From Rhipidocladum racemiflorum (Eukaryota; Streptophyta; Magnoliopsida; Poales; Poaceae): a stretch of DNA of 64,000 bases. Position 1 is the stretch's first letter. Each line of letters starts with the position of its first letter. A model generated the notes under the pieces. That model saw nothing but the letters and a program-made list of their open reading frames with translations. It did not search any database and was not told where the DNA came from. The stretch is from contig CM070592.1 in NCBI GenBank assembly GCA_036346355.1, positions 30,649,967 to 30,713,966 of the forward strand, written 5' to 3'. The position numbers were made by a program, and so were the translations under genes. Below, in pieces: positions 1 through 12,037 of this stretch.

Positions 1-302
1 TTGTAATAACGTTACCTTTACGGTGTAATATAATTACTCTTGCATAGTTGAGACTGTCTTGCATGACAACGCGTGGAGTACTGGCTCTTGATCCAGGGAA
101 CCAAGATTATGCACGCGATTGCGAAGCTTCGAGTTGGGATCAATCAATTGGCAGATATACTCCTCACGAGTCTTGCCGATTAATTGGCCCCAATCCGAGT
201 ACGGATTTGGCTTAGCGGTCAGGAGACGTTGCAGGTTGCATTAATCTCGATCGATGCAACAGTAATGACCTGATTCGCTAATCTGATTCCGGAGCCCCCA
301 CA
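1..302 (+). mobile_element. 3' part of an LTR (5' LTR of a plus-strand retrotransposon)
   Basis: The stretch ends in CACA and is followed, after a five-base spacer, by a tRNA-Met-type primer-binding site. That is the layout of the 3' edge of a 5' LTR. Its left end lies outside the window. I see no coding content. Family not recognised. Confidence 0.55.
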
Positions 303-307
303 AGAGG

Positions 308-319
308 TGGTATCAGAGC
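308..319 (+). promoter_or_regulatory. Primer-binding site of an LTR retrotransposon
   Basis: The sequence TGGTATCAGAGC is complementary to the 3' end of initiator tRNA-Met, the usual primer for minus-strand cDNA synthesis in plant LTR retrotransposons. It lies just downstream of the presumed LTR end. Confidence 0.75.
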
Positions 320-755
320 TATGTTAAAATCTGAAAGGATAAATTAGATCGTTAGATAATAGAACTTAGGAAAGAGTTTTCTCTGGAAAGCTATTTTAAC
401 TTAGTATTCTTAATTGTGAAATGGTAGAATGCTAGTCTTTTCCCCTCTATAGCTTCTTTTTCTGATTTCGAATCTTCAAAGTGAATTTCTGCTCAGCTGA
501 TTTTCAAACCTTGGTTACTGGGACAAGAGTGAAGTAGGAAAATGGGATTCATTCTATTCCCTTTCTCACTCAGAACCTAAAGATAGACTTTGGGGAAGTC
601 TTACCTATTTAACAGTTAGATACTCGTGGTTTAAGGATAGGATTAAGGCTTCGGGCTGCGGTTTTTGCAGTTGTTCTGTGTGGTAGTTGTTTGGTTTCTT
701 CTCTTTTGGTTTGTTTCCGTTAAGGTTTTGCTAACTAGTTCTTTTCTTGCTTTAG

Positions 756-1091
756 ATGTCGGGTCGCTGGGAACCTCGTTTCTACACGCGTGCTATCCTG
801 GAGGGTTCTGTTCAGGCCACCCTTTCGGAGATGATGCGCCGTGTTGGGTTCACTGAGCCGCCAGAGTTCATGATCTCAAGCGCTGGACTCAGCCCAGCAT
901 CCTCTCTTTTTGTGGCTGAGGTCACCATTCGAGGTCGCCATGCTGGGGAGCAGACACGTCTCTACTATGGCACAGCTCCGAGTCCTCTCGCAGCGTTGCT
1001 AGATGGGGCGTATATGGCAATCCTTCGACTCCGTTTCGACCTTCCCGAGCTGTCGCAGATGTTTCCGGGTTGTCCCTCTCTTATGTTATGA
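756..1091 (+). CDS. Retrotransposon-associated ORF, function unknown
   Basis: A 111-residue ORF starts at ATG 756, immediately after TTTAG, which could be a splice acceptor. It lies about 440 bases downstream of a primer-binding site, in the position of the first ORF of an LTR retrotransposon. The protein is mixed basic and hydrophobic, and its C-terminal half (TAPSPLAALLDGAYMAILRL) looks like a short helical module. I see no zinc knuckle, protease or reverse transcriptase motif. Similar short proteins are, as far as I recall, scattered through grass genomes beside Gypsy elements, but I cannot name a family. After its stop codon the sequence passes into the end of a different LTR at about 1115, so the element is truncated and the ORF is probably not functional in isolation. 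Confidence 0.45.
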   Translation: MSGRWEPRFYTRAILEGSVQATLSEMMRRVGFTEPPEFMISSAGLSPASSLFVAEVTIRGRHAGEQTRLYYGTAPSPLAALLDGAYMAILRLRFDLPELSQMFPGCPSLML

Positions 1092-1114
1092 AATATTTTG
1101 CTATGATATTGCTA

Positions 1115-1267
1115 TTGTTCAAATCATGATAAAACAAAGGAGATGCTGCCGAAATTTCGGTGTTTAGCATTTGTGCCTTTGCTGAAATTTGTCTTCGTGT
1201 ATGGTATTTAGTTGATGTTTAGTCTATGTTTGGTAGAATTCGGGCATACTAGATGCCGGGGTGTTAC
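1115..1267 (+). mobile_element. LTR 3'-end fragment related to the 19928-29233 element
   Basis: The segment ends GGGGTGTTACA. It matches, in reverse complement, the terminal part of the LTR beginning at 19928, including the CAAAGGAGATGCTG block and the GTCTATGTTTGGT block. It is a truncated plus-oriented copy of the same LTR family. Confidence 0.6.
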
Positions 1268-2815
1268 ACCCCTCTTGCGCCGTGTGAGCAAAATAACAAC
1301 AACAACAATGCCTCTATCCGGCGCTCACATTCCACCGAGTGGTGAGTCTAAGTCAGGTTTCTACAAATTAGTTAGCCAGGTCGTGCCCACTTTGACATGT
1401 GGTTGTACGGTTATGCTTAGAATGGAGACAGTCATAAGCGTCGGTCCTTAACTGACTTGGGGCGGTACTTGCGCAATGAAAGCTAGCACTCCATCCGCGC
1501 CCACCAGACAAACCATTCCGCCCCAGTCCAAAACCATTTTTCATTTTATTTTTATTTTGTAAACCATTGTCAATACTCCTTGTCTATAACTTCCAATACA
1601 AGTTTTCAAGAGATAATTGAAATTCCCACCCATAGGTGAATATTGACCGATAGCGAGGCTAAGCATTTCTACCATACTATTCTATTCCACCAATAGTTTA
1701 TTTTATAAAAAATACAAAGCTCAGGGTTTGATTACAATCCCTATAATCAATTTTATAATCTCCAATAATCCTTCTATTGCCATAATTTGATAATCATAAG
1801 AATAATCCAATCCAATATAGTATCCAACAAGTAAGAAGTATATCATGGTACCACCATCACTCCAAAATCATATTAAATCACAATCATGTTTGTATATGAA
1901 ATATTTCCCTTGAACTATAACTTGTTTTATTGGCTTATCCATCATTCATACGGCGATCAATCTTATCATCGCTAAGAACATTTCGTCCAAGCACTTACTA
2001 AACCACCGAGAATACTTCACAATATCCCCTTTAATCATCTAGAATACAATCCACCGATAATACTGCACAATATTATCTCTAATAATCTAGAATACAATCA
2101 CCGATAATACTTCATAATGTCGTATATTTAATCCTTCACATCATCACCTCAAAATCATCTACTTTAACCCACCAAGAATACGTAATATCATCATTTACAA
2201 AATCACTAAATATCTTGGATTATTCACAATTCTCCATAAATGATTATCACATATCTATATTTCCATAATCATCTATTTCTTAATCAGTCCGTAATAGTAA
2301 TTCCCAACAACCACTAATAATCCAACTATCTCTGATTCTTATTTGATCAACCCAAGAAATCCAATTCAACATATTATCTACTTGCAATGATCTATTTAAT
2401 CCAACATGAATACTTCACAATACCATCCATCCTCCAAAATTTCCCCCAATCCATTATAATGTGAACTACTATAACAATCCAACTGCACAATATTTCAATC
2501 ATCAACGTTCATAGATCAACTTCATAATTAACAATCTCCAACAACACAAATTTTCACCTAACTCCAACTCTCATTCTATACTATAGGATCCATTCAAAAT
2601 GTCTTCCAAATAGTCATTTCCCTAATCAAAGAATATTTTATCGAAAGTATTTATTATGGTGGATTACGGTACTAGGGCGACAAAGGGCCATGGATAACAA
2701 CGTCAAGGAGATATAAGCAACAGGTATAACTAACAACCTAACGTTAACATCATCCTTTTATATAAATAGCAATGCAATTGGTAAAACATTATAAAACATT
2801 TATAAATCATGGGTT
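1268..2815 (+). repeat. AT-rich non-coding retrotransposon fragment, inverted relative to 17583-18400
   Basis: No coding potential is visible. Blocks around 1375-1540 and 1600-1690 match the reverse complement of 18060-18370 (for example CAGGTCGTGCCCACTTTGAC and CCCACCCATAGGTG), with weaker similarity out to about 2.0 kb. It is therefore a copy of the same non-coding repeat in the opposite orientation. The remainder is AT-rich and unremarkable. Confidence 0.6.
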
Positions 2816-3520
2816 CAACATGCGTCAAGGAGACTTGCCTTGGTCACAGCGAGAATGTTGAACACTTGAAGTCCGGCGACGGGATCGGCGATCGCGTCGG
2901 GGTCCCTGGCTACGCGCAAATCGAGGCAATAAATAAATAAAAGAAAATAAATAAAATCCAAAAATTATAAAAATAGTACTGGCAGGTAGATCTTGATTTT
3001 AGATGAATTTAGGAATTTGAATGGAGTCAAACGGAGTTCGGACAGAGAAGTTATGAGCTTCCAAAGTTTGAATTTCGAATAATTGGAAAACCGGGAATAT
3101 TTTCGGGAATATTCCAATGTTGACTGTGCTGAATGTTTGACTTTGACTTGGACTTGGTCTCATCTCTATGGCATGTGGGGCCAAGGTGTCATAGGTGGAA
3201 GGTTGTCTTCAAGCTTGGGCTTCTCCATGGTTGCCATGGAGGCAAGGATGGAGGAGGGGGGCTCGGCCGGCGAGGGGCGGTCGCCGGCGTGGCAATGTGA
3301 GGCGGCGGCCGAGCGCCGCCTGAGGCGGCGGCGGCGGCGGCGGCCGGCCGGCCGGCCACCGGTGTGTGGCCCAAGCATGGGCAACCACAGTGGCCTCCCA
3401 ACACGAACAGAGGACCCAAAAAAAAATCTAAAAACCCCGATTTTTCCTCATTTTCGCATGGAATTGAGTCAAACAAAAGCCTAGAACCTCTAGATTACAT
3501 CCTTAGAGACCTAGAGAAGG
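2816..3520 (+). mobile_element. Left part of an LTR interrupted by the 5.4-kb solo LTR
   Basis: The stretch contains an LTR-type CTTGCCTTGG motif near 2835. A strongly GC-rich block follows at about 3240-3400, with a GGC/GCC simple repeat and a GGCCGGCC run. Its last five bases (GAAGG) are the target site of the solo LTR at 3521. The natural continuation is 8951 onward. ORFs on both strands of the GC-rich block are low-complexity and I do not regard them as genes. Confidence 0.5.
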
Positions 3521-6500
3521 TGTAACATCCCTGAATTAATTAAACAGTAAAAATAAAATATTTAAAGGTAAATTTGATTTATTAATATCTTTCTGCAAAT
3601 ATAAAAGTTTTTGTTAAAAAAAAAAATAATTGAATTCCTGAAATTAGAAAAGGAAAAAGTTATAGAAGAAAATGGTAAGAAGATAAAGTAGGTCAATTGC
3701 CATTTTCTGATCAAGAATATTCATTATCATTCCTGACCCAAATCATTCATTACAGAGTTTAAACAACAACATTGTTGATTGTTACGCCATAGTTTACATT
3801 TACAATTCATAAGAGTTACAACGATTCTCACAAAGACATACAACAATTATCTGGAATACGACCCAATACAATCATTAGATTACAAGTCCGATTACATCAT
3901 ATGGAAATAAACTACAAGACCCTATGCTATGGTCTTTGTACTGTCTTGATCTGCATTCTGTGAACCTGCACGTTCAACTGCACATGTATAAGAATAATAG
4001 AATGAATGCATTAAATTAAGAACAGTAAATAGAAAAGAGAAAGAATTGCCGTCAGCTAAGTTTGATCGCTCAATGAGGTACCCTAGATTGTCCGGGGGCC
4101 AATCTGGCTCCTCTCGCGATTAGGTTTGCATCATTCGGCAATAAACAAACCTGGTTAAGTCGTAGACGCGAATGTTTAGAAATATCGCGTAGTAAAAATA
4201 TTTTACCACAGTAAAACGGTAAAACCACCATAAAGGGGAGATAAAGCCACGGCACTGTGCCCACAAGACAGCTCATACCGTTCCAGACCCAAATGGGAGT
4301 CGCTAGAGCAAAGCCAGCCGGCCACTCACCCTCCAGGGCAAATGTCTAGCCGAAATCACCAGAAGACTTGAGACCAAAGCATAGTACGCCAAGCCTGAGC
4401 CAAAGACTAAAGCTAAGACCAAGGTCAACACTAATGCACTGACGGGTAATAAATATGCCATCACCCGGCGCAATAAGCGTGCCACCAGGCTAACCATGCC
4501 GACTGAAAACCCCAAATCAATCAAGCACAAAGGCTCCAGAACCGGCCACGATACCAAGCCCAACCGAAACATCCAGGACAATACCCAGCCAGCAAGTTGT
4601 ATTGGTCTTAAAGCCAAAATCATTGCTCTGACAAGTGATTTAATGGAGCAATCCATCCAGCCGTAAGACCCAGCTCTCTTTCAAACCCTGTTGACACCGC
4701 CATTGCCATGGCTATAAAATTAGCCAAGACTCATCTGAGAAAGCCATAAAGCAATCCATTCCAGCGGCAGCGCTCCCACGCAGAAATAAGCCCCAAGATA
4801 TCGGAGTTGCAATCATCCAGAAGCCAGTTCCCGAGCAAAGCTTAGGGTCAAGGCCCTCACACACAAAACCAACTTGAAGAGTAAAGATCAAACATCAAGG
4901 CTGGAGATTAATCCAACCACTAGCACCAATTTTCCCCATTTCCTTTTCCCATCCAAGGTAATCACCCAACTCTTTAAGCCATTCTTGTCAGACATAGATA
5001 GAATTAGTGAAAGAAGAATAATGTTAAGGGAAGAAACTAACTAGAGATAAAATGTTCGAATTGGTCTCAGATTTATTTTGATAATTTGGGGGTTGCATCG
5101 TGCGTTCAATAAAAACAAATTTGTGCTACCCCGACGCACAAACAAGCCTAGGCATCGTCGCGATGCCATCCAACCCATTATCATCTTTTATTCAACCCTC
5201 GAGATTTTCATCATTGACCATAAGGAAATCCGGTTAGTCTCAATTGGTGGTTGCAAATAAGCAATATCACTATTTGCCATCCAACTAAATTAATCATCAT
5301 AAACCGAAAAGGGGAGCAATAATCCCACTGCATGGCCTAGTATCAATTTATCATTTACTAAGCCAACCCATCCACTCACAAATATTTATAGACCATGATC
5401 CATCATTATACAATTGTAGCTATTAAGCAATCAGTGGCAACAAGATCATCATCTACCGTGTAAACAAAACAAAGCCACTACTAGCATGCCATAAATCCAT
5501 GTTTGGAAATTATCATCGATCCTGTCAAGTGATTAATCCATATAAGCAAACTGAACATATAACTGATTCATATTGTGTCAGAACATAGCAAGTATCTTGG
5601 ACTACTTAGTAAGAACACAGTGCCTTTATCCAAATAGGAAAGTTAGGAGAAATCCCCAAACCTCAGCAAAGAACTTAGCCAGTCATTCAGTAAAGATAGT
5701 ACTAGACTTGAGCATGAAAATAGCAGGCACAAATGAATAAGAAACCATTAGCAACTCATACATGTAGAATCACAAGATCAGGTAAAATCAAACAGCACGG
5801 CAGCCTATACCTAAATAAGGATTCAAGTCCCCTACCCCATCAGTTACCTCACCCAAATCCATGAAATTATATTAGATCAAGAAATGATCGATTTGTTCCG
5901 TGAGGTCGTAATAAACTAGAGCACTGCCCTAACTCTTCAACCAACAGGGCCAATCAAAACTGGAAGTTTGCAACCAAAACAAGATTAAATTACTTCTATT
6001 TCAAAATAAGAAAGTAAAAGAAGAAGGGATTAGGGAAGTAACCGAATCAGCCCAGGAGAGGGAGGCTAGGGTAGATTTTGTAGGACGGCGGCCATGGCCG
6101 GGCCCGAGGGCGAACCTGCGGGGTCGAGGGTGCGAACCATGGGTGCGCGCAGCAGAAGGCTGAGCGAGCTAGTAGCCGGCGGAGGACCCGGGCAATGGCG
6201 AATTCCCCGGCGAAGATGACCATCGGCAGTAGCAGCCAAGCCAACAAAGGGGAAAGAGGAAGAGAAGTGTAGAGCCGAATGGAAGACGCTTGAGAAAGGG
6301 TTAATTTGAATGAATAAGAAAAGAAAAGAAAAAGTGGGGAATAGATATGGAGGAGAGAGAGAGATATAATAGAAAAAAAAGAAGATATAAGGAAAATAAG
6401 TATTCCAAGTATGCAAGAATTTTATATGACTGATTAAGTTAAATTAACTTTGCATAGATTCATGTTAATCAATATTGATATAATTAATAGACACATATAG

Positions 6501-8950
6501 GTACGCAGAAATGCATAAAGAACCTACCATAGCTAATTCAAGTTACTAGACTATCTAATATTGTAAAAGTAAGTGAATTTAATCCTAGTTTGCATTAGTT
6601 TCAATTTAGGAATTCAATTCTGATCATAGGTGTACCGGTAGCCCTTATTCAGCTTATCCAGCCTATATTTTCATTCGATGAATGGAACATTCATTCAAAG
6701 ACAAAAACATTTTCAATAGGCACCAATACCCGTAAAAAAATTAACCTTAGAATGTTCTCTAATGCATGACTATCTTAATTGATATAAGTATCATCTTTAT
6801 AACTTGCTTTGCATCTGAATCCTGTTAAAGAAATGACCCTACGGAGGATAAACCCTAAAGTCTATAATACCAATGCATGTACTAAGTAATACGAGCAGCT
6901 TCACACCCTGGAAATGAATCATAGTATATTAATATTACAATCTTAGCTTCCTGAATTCGTAAAGTAAAATAAAGTGAATCACAAAGAATAGGTATCATAT
7001 GCGATACAACCCTTTAAGCCGTTGATCAATTGTAACGATTATAACATAAAAGTGACACACTTATACGTTCACAAACCCAAATCCATACCCGTGCTTGTTT
7101 TATGTATTGATTTATATTTAATTTTTCATCTGATTTCCTTTTGCCCTTATTGAAAGTGTTATTTGCTATTTGTTATTCTTTTCGCTATACGACGTGTAGA
7201 ATCCGACGTCTCGGACTTCGTCGTCGACAATCTCAAGATGACGTCTTCAACTCGTCGCTAAAGACAACAAGTAGCAAGGCAAGCACCCCTTGATCATTTT
7301 GATCCCCGATTTCATAATCAACTAAAATGTGATTAAGAATCTTCCTGCATGCTTATATTTCGATAAATCCTTATTTTGCGTTACTTGGTAGTTATAACCC
7401 AAATTGATGGATTCCCTTAATCATGTTGACATACGATCCATGAAAAACCATAGGAATGGTTAAGTTCATTGAACTGGGTATAATCGCTTATTAACCTGCA
7501 TATGCTTAGCACTGATTTAGATCAAAGTTGGAGACATTTACACCCACACATTTCCTTATGAAATCTTTTATGGTTTATTTAAGCAGTAAAGGATACTGGT
7601 AGTTTAGTAAAAATGAAAATAAAACTATTGATTTCGACGTGGGTGATTATTGGCAATAGCCGGTTGTACATGTTTTAACGTGTACGTAGCTAGGGTGGAG
7701 TTATCGCCCATGTCATTTTAAGGACCGAACATGGTGTCCCGCGATCCAAGATAACCGTACATCCACAAGTACTGGACTGGGACAGTCTTAACTTATTAAA
7801 TTATTTGAGGATTAGCTTTGCACATTGGTAGGCAGTTGTAGCACGGGCATTCCGAATATTGGTTTGCTCGAGGGAGGTGTCATCACCGAGGTGTTGGCAT
7901 CTGCCGTTGTAACGGTGTACGCCTGGCTATGAATTTGGGGCTGTTTATTATTCCTGGTGGGTCACTAACTCCGGAATTTCTATTCCTGGTGGGTTCTTGA
8001 CTCAAATCCCTTTACATTTTTAGCTTCCATCATAGTCAGGGGTAACGTCATTGGGCTAGTGCAAAGTTAAGGTTCAAGTAATCGAACGGTTTCGTTATGA
8101 ACTCTCTGGCGGCACACCAAAGGAAGTGTGCTAATGATCTGCCACAAAGGGAGAACATTTCTTGTGGGTAAAGCTGTACAACTCTGCAGAGATTAAACTA
8201 ATCGATTAGCCGTGTCCACGGTTATGGACGACTTGGTGAACCCACACTAAGTTAGTTGTTTTCCTATTTTTGAAAACCTTGGTAAAAGACTTTGGAAAAT
8301 GTTTCACGACTGTTAAATATCACTTGTCATTGTATTTTCTTTTGTAAGACCATGGAGGGTCTTGTTCGTTATTTTACTCACAAAAGGGCCGTGAGTAAAA
8401 TGTTATTATTCTTTTTATTACTTGATATCTTGATTACTTATCAAACTGTTTTAAATTCAGTTTATGCTTTCCATTACTATTCAGTATTACTTCATTCAAA
8501 ACTTTCGCTTTATGCAAAACAACCGTAGAAACCCACTTTCTATTCAGCTTGCATATATTTCAGATTTTGCAAACACTACAAGTCTTGCTGAGTACGCAAC
8601 GTACTCACCCTTGCTATTATTGTTGTTTTTAGACAGGATATCTCGACAATTACTCCGACGCAGGAAAACGGGATTATTAACGACATCTCTTTCTAAGGCT
8701 TTACCTTGTCAGTTGCCTGTGGATTATGTGGCAAACTACAAGACATCTGATTCTTTTGGCTATGTTTAGTTGACCTTCTCGGTCATATTGTATCAATACT
8801 TCCGCTGTAATAAAATATGAAACTTTTGTATGGTTGTGATTCCAAATTGTGTTTTGTGCGTGCCAGCCACTGATCATGGGAATGGTACAGTATGCGCATT
8901 AGAACCTTGCTTTTATGTTTGCACTGTAGCATAAAAGTGAGGGTCTTACA
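3521..8950 (-). mobile_element. Very long solo LTR (5.43 kb), minus orientation
   Basis: On the plus strand the element begins TGTAACATCC and ends GGGTCTTACA. Read on the minus strand it is therefore TGTAAGACCC to GGATGTTACA, with TG/CA termini. It is flanked by an exact five-base duplication GAAGG (3516-3520 and 8951-8955). The whole length aligns in inverted orientation with 55332-60899. Landmarks are the CAATCTGGCTCCTCTCGCGA block near 4105 and the GCTTGCCTTG-type motif near 7275. No primer-binding site, polypurine tract, gag or pol is visible between the ends, and I see no terminal direct repeats inside it. This fits a solo LTR left by LTR-LTR recombination. A complete element with unrecognised LTRs is less likely. 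ORFs inside it are short and not supported. Confidence 0.75.
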
Positions 8951-8955
8951 GAAGG

Positions 8956-10067
8956 AAGGAATTGAGTTAATTCTCACCGGAGACGATGAAATCGACGACG
9001 AACGGAGCTCCGGCCGAACCGAGAAAACCGAGAAATTCGTTGCCAATTCTTGATGCAACCTAAAATTGACGATTGGGTTAGACTCTAGACTCATCCACGG
9101 TCACAAGGAACCAAGTGGCATGAAGAATGGCTCACCGGAGAAGGATCTACAAGCACGAACTCGAAGAACACTAAAAAAGTTCAACACGACGTCGGTTTTC
9201 TTGATCTCACGGGCACAAGAGTGGAGTAGATGAAAGGAGGAGCACACTCCCGAAACGGGGACTCTTATACGAAGAGAATGGAGGTGGTGGTGCGGCGTTT
9301 GGAGGTGAAACGGCCGAGATAATGACGTTTGAATCAATTTCGGTTTTCATTAATACGACCGTTTCCGGCGAGGTTAGTGGCTAATGAAGTTGAGGAATGG
9401 CAAGAGATCGTCGTTGCGGATCCAACGCAACCGACCGTTCGCATTTTGGAGTTGAAATGAAGAAGTTATGAGCATTTGAGTGCAACCCTAGCCATTGTTG
9501 CTTAGTTGGAGCTCTATGTTATTTGCCATGTCCAGAGGTGGAAGAAGGAGCACTATTCCCTTGCCACGTGGCACTCTCCCATTGTCCTCCTTTACGCAAA
9601 CGATTCGCCCTAGAGAAAAATAAGGACAAATGGTCTAAAAATTCCGAAAAAATTCCTAGAACCATTTTAGAATATTTGGACCCAATAAAATTGGTTCCAC
9701 GGAATTTGGATGATTTTTGTGGAATTAAATAGTCGGGCGCGGATCGTAGGCATTAAACAAAAGCCGCGCGAGATAAAATAGGAACGGAGGTCAAAAAATC
9801 CGGGGAATGATTTCTAAAATCATTTAGGAATATTTGGAACACAATTAAAGTGGTTTGGGGATTTTTGGAGCATTTTTGGGCTCGGGTGAAATTTCGGGTA
9901 CCGGCGGGAACTGGAAAATTCGATTTTTTCGACCGGAGGGAAATTAAATCCCGATTTTGAAGGGGAATGGATGCCAGATTAATATAAACACCATGGAAAC
10001 TCGAAATTTTGAATTTAATTTATTTAAATTAGGTTTTTCTCCAGAAAGCGAAAACTAGGGTGTTACA
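8956..10067 (+). mobile_element. Right part of the interrupted LTR, ending GGTGTTACA
   Basis: This is the continuation after the solo LTR insertion and ends AGGGTGTTACA, a typical LTR terminus. It is homologous to 30098-31104: both start near CTTGATG-AACCTAAAATTG, share the ACGGCCGAG and GCCACGTGGC blocks, and end in TGTTAYA. I see no coding capacity and no matching target-site duplication at the left. Confidence 0.6.
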
Positions 10068-10072
10068 TCCTA

Positions 10073-10738
10073 ATTGCATGAGTTGCATCTAGTAAGGATT
10101 GAGAGGACCCTAGTTGCATTGGTTGCACTAGGTGATCACCGGAATCGCGGAGGAGCGATCGGTGAAGCTTGAGCGGGGTGCTCAACTTGTTACTCTTGGA
10201 GGTCGGTGCCTCCTAGACGGCGTAGGTGCGTCGTGCGCGGGAGCTCTCAAGGTTTGTGAGAAGCCCCGGCGAAAGTTTGTGAAGGTTGGTGCTTAGCCTA
10301 CCCAGCGGGGTAAAAAGCAACCATTAGTGGATTCGAGGTGAAGGCTCAAGTGAGTGGGCCGGTCCAAAGTGAGTTGGACTTCCTCAACGTGGAGTAGGAG
10401 GGTTATCTCCGAACCACGGTAAAAAGTAACTTGTCCCTTGTCTCTTTTACCTTTAAGCATTTACTTTATTGCTAAATTATCAATTGCTTGATTGTGAATA
10501 GAATTGCTTAGTGTAGCTTGCTTGATCAACTTAGCAATTCTAGCTTAGAGACTTAATTTAGTTAGTGCACTAGTTAGCCTAGTTGATTTAGGTTTTAATT
10601 GTCAAAACCTTAGTCTTCCGCTTGCGCATATTTTTGTGTAGGTTTTGACATAGGGGTAATATAAGGCGATCCTCGATTAGTAGTAGAAGATTTTTAAATC
10701 GCCTATTCACCCCCCTCTAGGCGCATCCTCGACCCTAC
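10073..10738 (+). mobile_element. Ty1/Copia-type LTR remnant
   Basis: The end ATTCACCCCCCTCTAGGCGCATCCTCGACC is the familiar 3' end of a large group of grass Copia LTRs. The upstream part has the expected GGTAAAAAG and TTTACTTTATTGC-type tracts. No primer-binding site follows, so it is a solo or truncated LTR. The LTR piece ending at 10067 abuts its left side. Confidence 0.55.
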
Positions 10739-11322
10739 ACACCCAAACACGGTAAGCCCAACAACCGTCCAACTCCAGCACATTTCAGTCCGCCTGCTGG
10801 CTGCACATGCGCCCCACCCCACCCCCTAGCCCCCACATGCTCCGTTGCCCCTCTCTCCATCTCCCCCTCTCCATGCCCCGCTACCCTCCCCACACCGCCC
10901 CGCCTTCCTGATCCAACTCCCCTTGCCGCCCACGCCCTCTTCCTCTGCCGTCGATGCCCCATCGCCCTCTTCCTCCGCCGGCTCCGTCGACACCCCGTCG
11001 CCACTGTCGGAGCTGGAACTTGATGCCCAAATCAGCCATGGCAACGTCCGTTGACCTTGGCCCATTGATTCCCCTTCCCGTCCTACACCCCCTCTGGCCA
11101 GGATCGAGGCACCGCACTGCCGAGGCATCACGCTGCCTCCACTCAGATCTGGCATGGATCAGCACATCGCACTGCCTTGCTGGTCTCCACCTTCCATCCG
11201 CTCCTGAAGAAGCTCTAGATCTGGCCAGGATCGACCCGACAACGAGGACACACCGGCGCACCGCAACCACGGCGGTCATCATGCTCGATCCTGTGTGCTA
11301 GCCAGCAGCCGCGAGGATGATG
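10739..11322. other. GC-rich stretch without a supported gene
   Basis: This is a C-rich, low-complexity block with overlapping ORFs on both strands (for example 10881-11282 on minus and 10954-11301 on plus). None has a recognisable domain. It may be retrotransposon leader sequence or a captured exon fragment. Confidence 0.3.
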
Positions 11323-11988
11323 TGTAATATCTCGTTGCCTTTGGATGCATCAAGGCGTGAGACACTCTCCCTTCGTAGCAAGCCATGGAAGAACAGAGAG
11401 CACAAAAGGGAAAATGCAAGAAGAAGAGAAAAGTGTTTTGTTTCTTTTTCTCCAAGATGGTTCTGTTAGTTCGTTACGGAGGTTTTTATACCCCTCCAGA
11501 GACGGGATTAGGATCCTCTACCTTTGCAGTTCAAAATGCACGGTGCATTTTGAACTGCATTTTGAGTTGCAAAAGCTAAAAAAATATAGGAAAAAAATCA
11601 AATTGCTACAGTCTTCAAGATTTTGGTAAATTTCATTGAAATTTCGGATATTTTGATTAAAATTCATATTTTTAAACTAGATTTTTCAAAAATATTGTAG
11701 CAATTTGATTTTTTTCAAGTTTTTTAGCCTTTACTACTCAAAATGCAGGTCAAAATGCACCGTGCATTTTGAGTAGGAAAGGCAGAGGATCCCAATCCCC
11801 AGAGATGGGTCAGCCTTCCAACTACTTCCCAGCACAGACCTTTTTACTCGGTCTTCTCAATACAAACCAAGTACATTAACTGTGTTACTACTTTGGCAAA
11901 TGCATGACGTCTACAGTAAAACCCAACACTTCTCATTTGCTCTGTGTTCCCGCTCGTCTTCAGTTAAGGTTCGGCGATCGTAACATCA
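11323..11988 (-). mobile_element. 3' LTR of a minus-strand chromovirus
   Basis: Read on the minus strand the LTR starts TGATGTTACG directly after a polypurine tract and ends ATTACA at about 11323. Without the MITE at 11505-11798 and its duplicated target it is about 363 bp, a normal size for a chromovirus LTR. No 5' LTR partner is present, because the element is cut off at about 15352. Confidence 0.6.
11505..11798. mobile_element. Mutator-like MITE with long terminal inverted repeats (294 bp)
   Basis: The ends (GGATTAGGATCCTCTACC and the complement of GGCAGAGGATCCCAATCC) are inverted repeats extending for roughly 100 bp. The flanking nine-base duplications CCAGAGACG (11496-11504) and CCAGAGATG (11799-11807) differ at one position. 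Nine-base duplications and long inverted repeats are characteristic of Mutator-like elements. Nested inside the left arm is a perfect 33-bp palindrome at 11526-11558. It encodes nothing. Confidence 0.75.
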
Positions 11989-11999
11989 CCCCCCTGCAG
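11989..11999 (-). promoter_or_regulatory. Polypurine tract of the chromovirus
   Basis: On the minus strand the sequence CTGCAGGGGGG lies directly upstream of the LTR start TGATGTT. This is the expected position and composition of the plus-strand primer tract. Confidence 0.65.
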
Positions 12000-12037
12000 A
12001 CAATGCTTGTCCCCAAGCAATTACGGATGGAAAGCGA

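Noticed and set aside
3300..3360. GGC/GGCCGGCC-rich tract as a CpG-island promoter
   Set aside because: It is a simple GGC repeat inside an LTR, with no gene start downstream on either strand.
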